DNA of 64,000 bases from Natrialba magadii ATCC 43099 (GCF_000025625.1 NC_013922.1:3534001-3598000); one strand, 5' to 3'; positions 53,666 through 62,556 are shown, counted from the stretch's first letter. Translations and numbers: made by a program. Notes: a model not told the origin generated them from the sequence alone.

Positions 53666-54222
53666 TAGGTGAACACCTCCCGTTTCAGCACGAGCAACAC
53701 GGCGATTGCGGCAGCGAAGACGACGACAGCCTCACCGAAGGTGTCGAACCCACGGTAGGAGGCGAGCACTGCGGAGACGGCGTTCTGTGCCTCAGTGTCA
53801 CCGAACGTGTTCTCGATGTAGTAGAGCGACGGCGTCTCCGTGAGAACGCCCTGTTCGCCCCAGACTGGTGCGGACTCCGTGCCGACGGCATACATGTCGG
53901 GCAAGAGGGTCCCGAGCATCAGGACGAACGCACCGACGACGATGACCGCCGGGACGTTGACCCGCTCGAAGAGCCGATCCGTCGAGGGCCGCGTCGTGCG
54001 CGCGATGGTTAACAGCAAGAGGATCGTCGTCACGCCGGCACCGATTGCGGCCTCCGTCATGGCGACGTCAGGTGCGAGCAAGAACGTGTAGAGAATTGCC
54101 ATCCCGAGGCTGTAGGCACCGAAGACGACGATTGCGGAGAGGACGTCTCTGAACAGTGCCGTAGCGACGGCTGCCAGCACGATGAAGAGTGCAAGCGTGT
54201 AGGCGACAGCGGTTCCGATCAT
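53665..54222 (-). CDS. DUF4040 subunit (MrpA C-terminal-like)
   Basis: 185 residues, five helices. LFRDVLSAIVVFGAYSLGMAI and LAPDVAMTEAAIGAGVTTILL match the DUF4040 domain, which is fused to the end of MrpA in bacteria but separate here, as in archaeal Mrp/Mbh loci. The acidic residues DVAMTE probably line the ion path. It overlaps the subunit G stop by four bases. Confidence 0.9.
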   Translation of the reverse strand: MIGTAVAYTLALFIVLAAVATALFRDVLSAIVVFGAYSLGMAILYTFLLAPDVAMTEAAIGAGVTTILLLLTIARTTRPSTDRLFERVNVPAVIVVGAFVLMLGTLLPDMYAVGTESAPVWGEQGVLTETPSLYYIENTFGDTEAQNAVSAVLASYRGFDTFGEAVVVFAAAIAVLLVLKREVFT

Positions 54223-54581
54223 TGTGACTCACCCTCGTCTGGGGTCGATGGATCCGGTTCGACGTCGACCTCTGTCTCCTCAGTCAACGGGACGATCCCG
54301 GACTCGGCCGCAGAGCGTGCGATCGCGTGTGCGGCCGTCGGGTTCGTGATGAACACGAAGAACAGCAACAGCACGGCGTAGATCGCCATGCTGTCCCAGC
54401 CGAGTGCGAGCGCGACGGCCGCAAGCGCGAGTCCCGCGCCGAGCGTGTCCGTCTGGGACGCGGTGTGGGCTCGCGAGTAGATGTCTGGCAGACGAATCAC
54501 GCCTACTGCAGAGACGAACGTGAAGAACAGTCCGAACGCGAGCAGGACGATGATGGCCCAGAATCGAACCTGTTCGATCAC
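54219..54581 (-). CDS. mnhG: Mrp antiporter subunit G
   Basis: 120 residues with three helices of the MnhG/PhaG family. FTFVSAVGVIRLPDIYSRAHTASQTDTLGAGL is the family core (GxxRxPDxYxRxHAxxxxxT). A 25-residue acidic tail closes it. Overlaps the subunit F gene by four bases (ATGA). Confidence 0.93.
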   Translation of the reverse strand: MIEQVRFWAIIVLLAFGLFFTFVSAVGVIRLPDIYSRAHTASQTDTLGAGLALAAVALALGWDSMAIYAVLLLFFVFITNPTAAHAIARSAAESGIVPLTEETEVDVEPDPSTPDEGESQ

Positions 54582-54859
54582 AGCACACCACCTCGCTCGA
54601 CGGTGAACTTCGAGATGGCGATCGCCATCAGGAAGTTAAGCAGCGCGTAGATCAGGGCGATGTCGAGGAACCACGGCTCTCCGAGCCCCGCTGCAAGCAA
54701 GGCCAGAATAACGACCGTGTTCGTCCCGAGCACGTTCACCGCCAGCAGTCGGTCCTGGGTCGTTGGGCCGGCAACGGCGCGGTAGAACATCATGATCGCC
54801 AGGACGACGAACAGCGCCGCCGTGACGAGGAAGATATCGTTGAGCAAGTCTGCAGTCAC
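54578..54859 (-). CDS. mnhF: Mrp antiporter subunit F
   Basis: 93 residues, three helices of MnhF/MrpF. FRAV-type loop is here YRAVAGPTTQDRLLAVNVLG (family: R.v.Gpt..DRv.a.n..g), followed by a helix with the conserved pattern LDIALIYALLNFLMAIAISK. Overlaps subunits E and G by four bases each. Confidence 0.93.
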   Translation of the reverse strand: MTADLLNDIFLVTAALFVVLAIMMFYRAVAGPTTQDRLLAVNVLGTNTVVILALLAAGLGEPWFLDIALIYALLNFLMAIAISKFTVERGGVL

Positions 54860-55905
54860 AGTTCGTCACCTCCGATAATTTCCGTATCGCCGCGCTCTTC
54901 CGGCGTCGGAATACGAGCGCCCCGCCGTCCGTGGAAGACGAAGCGAACGGCACGCTCCAGTGACCCCTCGAAGAGATCCTCCCGAGCCGTCGGGATCAGC
55001 GTGTGAATAATCAGGCGCTGGTCGTCCGCTCGAACCGTAAGCGTTCCCGGCGTCAGCGTGATGCTGTTCGCAAGCGCGAGCAGCGGGAGTCCGCTCCGAA
55101 CCCGCGCGTTGACCCGGGTCATCGTCGGCTCGATCGGCATCGAGGGCCGCAAGATGACGAGCGAAATCGCGAGATTCGCCTTCACGATCTCGAAGAGAAG
55201 ATACGGCACGTAGGCTGCAAACCGCAGCGTCCGGACCGGCGACCCGATCCGGTCAAGCGGGAACGCGAACGTCACGTGTGCAAGCGAGACGGCGACGATT
55301 CCGGCGACTGCCGCACCGGTGACGAGATCGAACCAGTACGTTGGATCCCCGAGGACGAGATAGAACCCATAGGAGATCCAGAACATCGCGAACATCTTGT
55401 CAAACCGCTCGGCCCCGTCACCGACCAGTCGCTCGTGGCGTGCGGGTCGTTCGACCGGTGCTTCGTTGTACGCCAACCCGACGCTCTCGAGTTCCCGCTC
55501 GAGTGGCTGGAGCATCTGTGCCGTCGTCCCCGGCTGGTACTCCGGGTCGAGCACCAGACGATCGATGTCGTTCGCCGCGGCGTACGAATCGAACGTCCGT
55601 GCGTAGTCACGCGGCCCGAACAGATACTCGTCCTCGCCGAGCACGGCCGTTTCGATGTCGATCGTCGTGCTCGTCGAATCCGCGCTCGCGTCCTCTCGGA
55701 CCCAGCTCTCGGCCTTCGAGAGCAGTTTCTCGGCCTCCTCCGTCAACGACTGCCCCTCCGGCATCTCCATATCGTGGGGCAGTGCGACGACGAGGTGGAA
55801 CTCGAGTGTCTCTGCCTCGCCGGGACACGATTGGACGGCGTACCCAACCGTCTGTCGGACGGTGACCGTGTCAGACAGCGGTATGAGCACTCGTTCAGCC
55901 GCCAC
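54856..55905 (-). CDS. mnhE: Mrp antiporter subunit E fused to Usp-like domain
   Basis: 349 residues starting with GTG 55905. Residues 1-150 look like a universal stress protein-like nucleotide-binding domain (RVLIPLSDTVTVRQTVGYAV at the start), then residues ~175-349 are MnhE: IGSPVRTLRFAAYVPYLLFE, KANLAISLVILRP and LALANSITLTPGTLTV are its signatures. It is the first gene of the operon E-F-G-DUF4040-B-C-D-NuoL-like-NuoM-like. The Usp part may regulate the antiporter by nucleotide binding (inference). Confidence 0.88.
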   Translation of the reverse strand: MAAERVLIPLSDTVTVRQTVGYAVQSCPGEAETLEFHLVVALPHDMEMPEGQSLTEEAEKLLSKAESWVREDASADSTSTTIDIETAVLGEDEYLFGPRDYARTFDSYAAANDIDRLVLDPEYQPGTTAQMLQPLERELESVGLAYNEAPVERPARHERLVGDGAERFDKMFAMFWISYGFYLVLGDPTYWFDLVTGAAVAGIVAVSLAHVTFAFPLDRIGSPVRTLRFAAYVPYLLFEIVKANLAISLVILRPSMPIEPTMTRVNARVRSGLPLLALANSITLTPGTLTVRADDQRLIIHTLIPTAREDLFEGSLERAVRFVFHGRRGARIPTPEERGDTEIIGGDEL

Positions 55906-56096
55906 GGCGCAACCCTCCTTGTGACCGTCGTTGGATACTCATGGCTCTTGTTGGTAGTCGAGTCAAGCGGTAGCCATAGGAAAACGATTTCGTTATCTGC
56001 CGGTTGGCGCGCTGTTTCGAGTGGATTTCCCACGACAATAGTTCAGAAGAGTATCACGTCATGTGCCATGTGACCAATCAGTCTGGATTGAGATGG

Positions 56097-56152
56097 GAGG
56101 TGTTTGGAAGAGAGGGTGTGGAAGGGAGGGTGTGGAAGAGAGGGTGTGGAAG
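56097..56152. repeat. 14-bp tandem repeat, four units
   Basis: AGAGGGTGTGGAAG-like units at 56111, 56125 and 56139, preceded by a degenerate copy at 56097. Confidence 0.88.
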
Positions 56153-56206
56153 GGAAGGGAGGACACAGAACACACTGCTGCACCCACTGGTGTGGTATGA
56201 CATAAC

Positions 56207-56215
56207 ACTTTTAAC
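56207..56215 (+). promoter_or_regulatory. TATA-like box of acyl-CoA dehydrogenase
   Basis: ACTTTTAAC is centred about 27 bases before the ATG at 56239, the leaderless spacing. Confidence 0.6.
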
Positions 56216-56238
56216 GTGAAGCGGAAACGGTTCATTCA

Positions 56239-57450
56239 ATGGCTACACTTCTGCGTGACGCAGTACAGCTTACCGAAAGCCAACAACTCGTCCGCTCGAG
56301 CATCGGCGATATCTGCGCTGACTTCGACCACGAATACTGGCGCACGCGCGCTGAGACGGGCGAGTATCCCCACAAGTTCGTCGACGAACTCGTCGAGCAC
56401 GGCTGGATGGGGATTCTCGTTCCTGAAGCGTATGGCGGCGCTGGCATGGGAACCCAGGAGACGGTCGTGATGATGGAGGAAATCGCCGCGAACGGCGGCG
56501 GCTTCAGCGCGGCTCAAGCGGTCCACGGCGGCGTCTACAACTCCGTGCCGATCGTGGAGTACGGCGGCGAGGACCTGAAATCGAACCTGCTCCCGCGAGT
56601 CGCCGACGGCGAGGCCTCGATTCAGGCCTTCGGACTAACAGAACCGAACGCCGGCTCGAACTCGACGGCGATCGAGACGCGCGCTGAGGCGAGTCAGGAC
56701 GGCGACGAATACGTCATCAACGGCCAGAAAATCTGGACCTCTCGGGTCGATGTCTCGGATTATCTCGTGCTCGTCGCACGCACCACGCCACTCGAGAACG
56801 TCGAGAAACGAACCCAGGGTATCTCGATGTTCCTGGTGGATCTCGAGGATGCCTACGATCAGGACGCCCTGGATATCGAGTCGATTCCGAAATCGGCGAG
56901 CGACTTCGTCCACTCCTACGAACTCTGGTTCGACGACTTACGCGTGCCCGCGGAGAACCTTATTGGCGTCGAGGGCGAGGGCTTCTACCAGGTGCTAGAC
57001 GGGCTCAACGAGGAGCGACTCGTGATCGCCGCCGAGTGTCTCGGGTTAGGACGGCTGGCACTCGAGCGCGCGGTCCAGTACGCGACCGACCGCGAGGTGT
57101 TCGGCAACCCGATCGGCTCGAATCAGGCGATCCAGCACCCGCTTGCAGAGGCCTACGCGCGGCTGCAGGCAGCGAAGCAGTTGACGTACAATGCCGCGGA
57201 TCGGGCGGCCTCAGACGAGAACGTCGACCTGGGAGCGTACGCGAACGCGGCGAAGTTCCTTGCGGCCGACGCGGCGTACCAGGCGGCCGACGCGGCGGTC
57301 CAGACCCACGGTGGGTTCGGCATCGCGACGGAGTACGACGTCGAGCGGTACTTCCGGGAGGCCAGACTGACGCGGCTGGTGCCGATCACCCAGCAACTTG
57401 CGCTGAACTATCTGGGTGAGAAAGTGCTGGGGCTGCCGCGTTCGTACTGA
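56239..57450 (+). CDS. acyl-CoA dehydrogenase-like protein
   Basis: 403 residues. FGLTEPNAGSNSTAIETRAE (residue ~134) and VINGQKIWTSRVDVSD are the FAD/substrate loop, and VQTHGGFGIATEYDVERYFRE the C-terminal bundle. The place of the usual EGTxE catalytic glutamate reads TRLVPITQQLALNYL, without acid. So either another residue serves, as in isovaleryl-CoA dehydrogenase, or the reaction differs. It starts the cluster with MaoC, CoA-transferase and MmgE/PrpD genes on the same strand. Confidence 0.88.
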   Translation: MATLLRDAVQLTESQQLVRSSIGDICADFDHEYWRTRAETGEYPHKFVDELVEHGWMGILVPEAYGGAGMGTQETVVMMEEIAANGGGFSAAQAVHGGVYNSVPIVEYGGEDLKSNLLPRVADGEASIQAFGLTEPNAGSNSTAIETRAEASQDGDEYVINGQKIWTSRVDVSDYLVLVARTTPLENVEKRTQGISMFLVDLEDAYDQDALDIESIPKSASDFVHSYELWFDDLRVPAENLIGVEGEGFYQVLDGLNEERLVIAAECLGLGRLALERAVQYATDREVFGNPIGSNQAIQHPLAEAYARLQAAKQLTYNAADRAASDENVDLGAYANAAKFLAADAAYQAADAAVQTHGGFGIATEYDVERYFREARLTRLVPITQQLALNYLGEKVLGLPRSY

Positions 57451-57513
57451 CGCTGATACTGATCCTGTAATGACACTATACTGACACAGATTCCCATCGG
57501 AGAACGAGCACGA

Positions 57514-57630
57514 CCCACCACCCACAACCCACCACCCACCACCGGATCCCACACCACCCACAAACACCTCCCGCCACCGGATCCCACACCACCCACAAAC
57601 ACCCCCCACACCCACCACCCACACCACACA
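57514..57630. repeat. CA/CC-rich repeats with 35-bp unit
   Basis: Two copies of a 30-base sequence beginning CCACCGGATCCCACACCACC start at 57539 and 57574, within a CACC-rich tract that fills the gap between the acyl-CoA dehydrogenase and MaoC genes. Confidence 0.85.
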
Positions 57631-57631
57631 A

Positions 57632-58231
57632 ATGACAGACGACACCGAGACCGACTCCGACTCCGACTCCAACCCCAATCAGAACGAATCGACCGACAAA
57701 CAGCTCATCTCCGGCTGGCACGGGCGCTACTACGAGGATTTCGACGTAGGGGATGTCTACAAACACCCCTTCGGACGCACCGTCACCGAGACGGACAACG
57801 TCTGGCTGACCAACGTAACGATGAACCTCAACCCGATGCACTTCAACGAGGCCTACGCCGCCGAAACCGAGTTCGGCGAACGCCTCGTCGACGGCACGTT
57901 CGTCATCGCACTGGCGGTCGGCATGAGCGTCATCGACGTCTCCGTCAACGCCACCGCGAACCTCGGCTACGATAACATTCGTCACCACAACCCCGTCTTC
58001 CACGGCGACACCGTCTTCGCCGAGAGCGAGGTTGTGAGCAAACGGGAACTCGAGTCCCGCGACCACGTCGGCATCGTCGAGACGGAACTTCGGGCGTACA
58101 ACCAGCACGGCGACCTCGTGCTCTCACTCGAGCGGACGCCGATGGTGTTGAAGCGCTCGCACGCCGAGCCATCGGCCGCGGAGCCGCCGGGGTGGCCAGA
58201 GGGAATTGGCACCCAGCCGGAGGACTGCTAA
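57632..58231 (+). CDS. MaoC-family hydratase, mesaconyl-CoA hydratase-like
   Basis: 199 residues. After a Thr/Asp/Ser-rich leader the hot-dog domain starts at HGRYYEDFDVGDVYKHPFGR. The hydratase region reads ETDNVWLTNVTMNLNPMHFNEAYA and includes the catalytic Asp/His pair (Asn-Pro-x-His here), then NLGYDNIRHHNPVFHGDTVF. The arrangement resembles half of mesaconyl-CoA hydratases. The next gene, a family III CoA-transferase, begins one base after its stop, so they are coupled. Confidence 0.8.
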   Translation: MTDDTETDSDSDSNPNQNESTDKQLISGWHGRYYEDFDVGDVYKHPFGRTVTETDNVWLTNVTMNLNPMHFNEAYAAETEFGERLVDGTFVIALAVGMSVIDVSVNATANLGYDNIRHHNPVFHGDTVFAESEVVSKRELESRDHVGIVETELRAYNQHGDLVLSLERTPMVLKRSHAEPSAAEPPGWPEGIGTQPEDC

Positions 58232-58232
58232 G

Positions 58233-59411
58233 ATGCAGGCACTCGACGATATCACGGTCGTCAGCCTCGAAAGCGGCATCAGCGCACCGCTGTGTACACG
58301 ACTGCTCGGCGACTTCGGCGCGGAAGTCATCAAGGTCGAGCGCCCCGGACTCGGCGACGTCAACCGCCACTGGGACTCGGTGGTCTACGGCGATTCCTCG
58401 GCCCACGCCTGGGTCGACCGCAACAAGCTGAGCATCGAGTTGAACCTGAAGGCCGAGCGAGGGACCGACCTCTTTCACGAACTGGTCGAAGAGGCAGATG
58501 TCGTCGTCCAGAACTACTCACCTGGCGTCGTCGAACGCCTTAGCGTCGGCTACGAGGACGTCTGTGAGACCAACGAGGAGGTCATCTATCTCAACGTCTC
58601 GGGCTACGGGCGAGACGGCCCCTACAGCGACCGCAAGGCCTACGACATGGTCATGCAGGGCGAAACCGGGCTGATCCAGATGAACGGCTCGCCGGACGCG
58701 CCGGCCAAGATACCCCTGAGCGTCTGCGACATCAACGCGGCGACCTACGGCACCATCTCGACCCTGCTCGCGCTCTTCCACCGCGAGCGAACCGGCGAGG
58801 GGCAAGAGATCGACGTCACCATGTTCGGCGGCATGCTCTCCTGGCTGGGCTACTTTCCGCACAAGTACTGGCACAACGACGAACTGCCCGAGCGGATCGG
58901 GATGCGCCACCACCTGCTGACACCCTACGGTCCCCACGAGACGGCCGACGGCCAGTACGTCAACTTCGCGATTCTCAGCGAGGCCCACTGGGAAACACTC
59001 TGCGAAGACGTACTCGAGTCCCCCGGCCTGCTCGCAGACGAGCGCTTCGCAACGAACGAGCAGCGCGTCGAGCACCGCGACGTACTCGAACCCACAGTCG
59101 AGTCGCTCATCGCCGAGCAGCCGCGAGACTACTGGGCCGAACGCCTCGCGGACGCGGGCATCCCCTGGGGTGACGTCAACGAACTCGACGACGTTCTCTC
59201 GCACCCCCAGACCGAGCATCTCGACCTCGTGAAGGAACTCGAAACCGAGGAGGGGCCCGTCAAGTACGTCGATACCCCAATCGAGTTCGGGGCACTCGAG
59301 TTCGCCCGCGAGCCGATGCCCGACCTCGGTGAGCACACGGCGGACGTTCTGTCTGCACTCGGCTACGATGCCGACGAGATCGAAGCACTTCGGACAGCGG
59401 AGGTGATCTGA
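58233..59411 (+). CDS. CaiB/BaiF family III CoA-transferase
   Basis: 392 residues from ATG 58233; nine in-frame codons upstream overlap the MaoC gene and are dismissed. SAPLCTRLLGDFGAEVIKVE, the typical start, is followed by NRNKLS-like DRNKLSIELNLKAERG and by KAYDMVMQGETGLIQMNG, where Asp in YDMV is the catalytic aspartate of the family. It moves CoA between carboxylic acids; with the MaoC gene it could be a succinyl-CoA:mesaconate-type transferase. Confidence 0.88.
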   Translation: MQALDDITVVSLESGISAPLCTRLLGDFGAEVIKVERPGLGDVNRHWDSVVYGDSSAHAWVDRNKLSIELNLKAERGTDLFHELVEEADVVVQNYSPGVVERLSVGYEDVCETNEEVIYLNVSGYGRDGPYSDRKAYDMVMQGETGLIQMNGSPDAPAKIPLSVCDINAATYGTISTLLALFHRERTGEGQEIDVTMFGGMLSWLGYFPHKYWHNDELPERIGMRHHLLTPYGPHETADGQYVNFAILSEAHWETLCEDVLESPGLLADERFATNEQRVEHRDVLEPTVESLIAEQPRDYWAERLADAGIPWGDVNELDDVLSHPQTEHLDLVKELETEEGPVKYVDTPIEFGALEFAREPMPDLGEHTADVLSALGYDADEIEALRTAEVI

Positions 59412-59414
59412 TCG

Positions 59415-60803
59415 ATGGCCGAGCGCAACCACGAGCACGCGAACGACAACGAGAACGAACGAGCCACGGCAGCCGCCGAGCTCGGCACGTTCGTCGCCGA
59501 ACTCTCGGCTGCGGACGTCCCAGACGAGGCCCTTCGGCTGGCCGAGCGAGCGATCCTCGACACCGTTGGCGTGACGCTCGCGGGAGCGGACACCGAGGCC
59601 GCGACCGCAGCGCTCGCCGCTGTGGGCGACTCGTCGGGGAATGCGACGGTCATTGGACGTGAGGAAACACTCGGCCTCACGGACGCTGTCTTCGTCAACG
59701 CGACGGCCGGCCACGCACTCGACTTCGACGACGTCGCGCTGGCCGCGATGGACGGTCACCCGAGCGTCCCCATGGTCGCGCCGCTGCTCGCCGTCGGCGA
59801 GCGCGAGGGGGCAAGTGGCCGCGACGTGCTCACAGCGTACGCCGCCGGCTTCGAGGCCCAGTGCTACGTCTCGCGGCCGATCAGCCCCGGCCACTACGAG
59901 GGCGGCTGGCACGCCACGTCGACTATCGGCGTCTTCGGTGCCGCCGCGGCAGTCGCCTCGCTACTCGACCTCACTGCTGCGGAAACGACCCACGCGCTTT
60001 CGGTCGCCGCCTCGATGCCCGCCGGGCTCAAGCGGAACTTCGGCTCGACGACCAAACCGATTCACGCCGGACAGGCGGCTCGCTCTGGCCTAACCGCGGC
60101 GCTACTCGCAGCCGAGGGCGCGACGGCGGATCCGACCGCCATCGGCGGCAACCGCGGATTTGCCGACCTCTATCGCGGCGACGACGACCCCGATTTCGAC
60201 CGCTTCCCCGAACTCGGCGAACGGTGGGCTCTCCTGACGGATGGTATCGACGTGAAGAAGTATCCCTGCTGTTACTACACCCACGCTGCGATTTACGCGG
60301 CAAGTGAACTCGCACGTGAGCAGCAGCTACAGCCCGAAGCCATCGATGCGGTCGACGTTACTGCCTCGCAGGGAGCAGCGGACGCGCTGCACCACGACGA
60401 TCCACAGACCGGACTCGAGGCGAAGTTCTCGATGCCGTACCTGCTCGCCAGTGCGTTGGTCCGCCGGAGCGTCGGCCTTGCGGCGTTCGAGGCGAAGACC
60501 ATCGCCCAGCCAGCAGTTCAGCAGGTCCGAAAGCGGGTGTCACTGACTGTCGATTCGGATCTGCCGTACGACTCGAACGAGGCACACGTCACGGTTCGAA
60601 CGCGGTCAGGAGAGACGTACGAGAGACGACAGGAGCGGCCACCGGGGACCCACGAGGAACCGCTGTCGACCACAGCACTCCACGAGAAATTCAACATGTG
60701 TGCCGCGCACTCGCCCGAGGCGGTCGACACCGGGACGGCACGCGACGCGTTGAACAACGTTCGAATCGCAGGAAACGTCGCCGACGTACTCGAGTTGCTG
60801 TAG
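59415..60803 (+). CDS. MmgE/PrpD-family protein
   Basis: 462 residues. MmgE/PrpD dehydratase/decarboxylase fold: VNATAGHALDFDDVALAAMDGHPSVPMVAPLLA (the H-x-x-D-FDD motif), GGWHATSTIGVFGAAAA and VKKYPCCYYTHAAIYA are characteristic. Family members act on methylcitrate, iminodisuccinate or cis-aconitate. The ATG at 59415 follows the CoA-transferase stop by three bases, so it is in the same operon; a role on C5 or C6 acids is likely. Confidence 0.88.
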   Translation: MAERNHEHANDNENERATAAAELGTFVAELSAADVPDEALRLAERAILDTVGVTLAGADTEAATAALAAVGDSSGNATVIGREETLGLTDAVFVNATAGHALDFDDVALAAMDGHPSVPMVAPLLAVGEREGASGRDVLTAYAAGFEAQCYVSRPISPGHYEGGWHATSTIGVFGAAAAVASLLDLTAAETTHALSVAASMPAGLKRNFGSTTKPIHAGQAARSGLTAALLAAEGATADPTAIGGNRGFADLYRGDDDPDFDRFPELGERWALLTDGIDVKKYPCCYYTHAAIYAASELAREQQLQPEAIDAVDVTASQGAADALHHDDPQTGLEAKFSMPYLLASALVRRSVGLAAFEAKTIAQPAVQQVRKRVSLTVDSDLPYDSNEAHVTVRTRSGETYERRQERPPGTHEEPLSTTALHEKFNMCAAHSPEAVDTGTARDALNNVRIAGNVADVLELL

Positions 60804-60816
60804 CAACGCTCCGGGA

Positions 60817-60825
60817 CGTTTACGT
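60817..60825 (+). promoter_or_regulatory. TATA-like box of pyrD
   Basis: CGTTTACGT is centred about 27 bases before the ATG at 60849. Confidence 0.5.
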
Positions 60826-60848
60826 ATCGTCCGTTCGCAGTACTGGCA

Positions 60849-61919
60849 ATGACGCTGTACTCGCGAGTTCGCCCCCTCGCGTTCAAACTGCCGGCCGAGA
60901 CGGCCCACGACCTCGGGAAGCGAACGCTGCGGGCCGCACAGTCGACGCGACCGACGCGGGCGGCGCTATCGACTGCGTACCAGTACGACCATCCCGCACT
61001 CGAAGTCGACCTGTTCGACACCACATTTCCGAACCCCGTCGGCATCGCCGCCGGCTTCGATAAGAACGCCGAAGTAACGCACGCACTGGAGGCGCTCGGC
61101 TTCGGTTTCGTCGAGATTGGTACCGTCACCCCCTACTCGCAGGACGGCAACGACCGGCCGCGGCTATTCCGCCTGCGCGAGGACGAGGCGATGGTCAACC
61201 GTATGGGATTCAACGGGCAGGGAATGGAGGCAGTCAAGGCCCGACTCGAGGAAGACGGCACGCCGGGCTTCCCCCTCGGCGTGAACATCGGCAAGATGAA
61301 CTCCTCGACCGAGCGCGAGGCCATCGAGGACTACCGGCGCGTCTTCGACCGCCTCTCGCCGTTTGCCGACTACGTCGTCGTCAACGTCTCCTGTCCGAAC
61401 ACGCCCGACGAGTTCGACGAGGCCTCGCCCGAGCACCTCCGGGAGATTTTCGAGACGATCGACGCGGAGAACGATTTGGACGTCCCAATCCTCGTCAAAA
61501 TTGGCCCCGACGAACCCGAGGAGTCGATCCTCGACCTCGTCGACATCGTTCAGGAGTTCGACGTCGACGGAATCGTCGCCACAAATACGTCGACTGCGCG
61601 CGAGGGACTCGCCTCCGCAAAACGCGAGGAGTGGGGCGGCCTCAGCGGCAAACCCGTAGAGGGGCGCTCGACCGCAGTCATCCGGACGATTGCCGACCAC
61701 ACCGACGGCGACCTCCCGATCATCGGCGTCGGCGGCGTCGACTCCGCCGCGAGCGCCTACCGCAAGATTCGAGCCGGCGCATCGCTCGTCCAACTCTACA
61801 CCGGCTTCGTCTACCAGGGTCCCTCGACCGCGAAGCGGATCAACCGCGGACTCGTGCGACTCCTCGAACGCGACGGCTTCACGTCGATCGAGGAGGCTGT
61901 TGGAGCCGAACTCGAGTGA
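60849..61919 (+). CDS. pyrD: quinone-dependent dihydroorotate dehydrogenase
   Basis: 356 residues, class 2 DHODH: FMN-dependent oxidation of dihydroorotate to orotate with quinone as acceptor in pyrimidine synthesis. The N-terminal amphipathic helices (residues 1-45) are the membrane anchor of class 2. NPVGIAAGFDKNAE, GFVEIGTVTPYSQDGNDRPR, NRMGFNGQGM and VVNVSCPNTPDEFD (catalytic Ser in class 2) follow, then IGVGGVDSAASAYRKIRAGA. Own promoter; separate from the upstream operon by 45 bases. Confidence 0.95.
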   Translation: MTLYSRVRPLAFKLPAETAHDLGKRTLRAAQSTRPTRAALSTAYQYDHPALEVDLFDTTFPNPVGIAAGFDKNAEVTHALEALGFGFVEIGTVTPYSQDGNDRPRLFRLREDEAMVNRMGFNGQGMEAVKARLEEDGTPGFPLGVNIGKMNSSTEREAIEDYRRVFDRLSPFADYVVVNVSCPNTPDEFDEASPEHLREIFETIDAENDLDVPILVKIGPDEPEESILDLVDIVQEFDVDGIVATNTSTAREGLASAKREEWGGLSGKPVEGRSTAVIRTIADHTDGDLPIIGVGGVDSAASAYRKIRAGASLVQLYTGFVYQGPSTAKRINRGLVRLLERDGFTSIEEAVGAELE

Positions 61920-61991
61920 CCTGTAGACCTACGATCTGTCATACAATCAAAAATTTCATGCTCCAACGGCATATTTGCAGCACCGATATCT

Positions 61992-62339
61992 ATGAATTTG
62001 AGACGGTTGGTAAAACCGCTGGTGATGGATACGTGCGTGTTGGGTGTGCTAACCGTCGCGCTCGTGTATGGTCTCACTCGTTCGGGACTCCTCATCGTCG
62101 GACTGGCTGGCCTTGGTATCATCTGTATAGCGGTCGGTGGCGGGACTGCTGGACAGGTCACTTCGGGTCAGTCTGGATACGGTGAGTATGGCGAGGTAGG
62201 AACGCCGGTCGATGATACGGGAATCTGGTCGGGAGTTTCCCCTGACGCTCCGTTCCAGGTACGACTCTTTTTTTACGGGGTTGGACTCGTTCTCTGGAGT
62301 CTCATCGTTCTTCGACTGTTTTCGTCGAACCTGCAGTGA
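61992..62339 (+). CDS. small three-helix membrane protein
   Basis: 115 residues with helices at about 14-50 (CVLGVLTVALVYGLTRSGLL, GLAGLGIICIAVGGGTAG) and 90-108 (LFFYGVGLVLWSLIVLRLF), and a Gly/Tyr-rich loop between. The composition is less biased than in neighbours (more A/T-ending codons). I recognise no family. It lies between pyrD and the end of thiI. Confidence 0.6.
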   Translation: MNLRRLVKPLVMDTCVLGVLTVALVYGLTRSGLLIVGLAGLGIICIAVGGGTAGQVTSGQSGYGEYGEVGTPVDDTGIWSGVSPDAPFQVRLFFYGVGLVLWSLIVLRLFSSNLQ

Positions 62340-62556
62340 TCCCACGCCCACGCTGGAACGACTCCCCGCCCACCGTTCAATTCGCGCTCTGTATCGAATA
62401 CGCGACTCGTGGCAGACAGCAAGTGGACCGACGGCTCTACTGGTAACCACTCTCACCAGCACTTCCGCTGAGCGTGTCAGACTGTTTGCTCTCTAATACG
62501 ATTTCCCGGATTGTGGCTTCAGAACGCCTTTGTCGCCGAAGTAACCCGTTTTCGAC

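Larger units (their letters stand above)
55906..56238. other. 333-bp divergent region with repeats
   Basis: Lies between the divergent antiporter operon and an acyl-CoA dehydrogenase. It holds a 14-bp tandem repeat and the TATA-like box of the latter; no gene is supported. Confidence 0.6.

Noticed and set aside
47325-55905. Respiratory complex I membrane arm
   Set aside because: Subunits E, F, G, B and DUF4040 are specific to Mrp antiporters, and no NuoB, NuoC, NuoD or NuoH type gene is present.
57211-57678. Gly/Val/Trp-rich minus-strand frame
   Set aside because: It reads CACC repeats in reverse and overlaps the dehydrogenase and MaoC genes.
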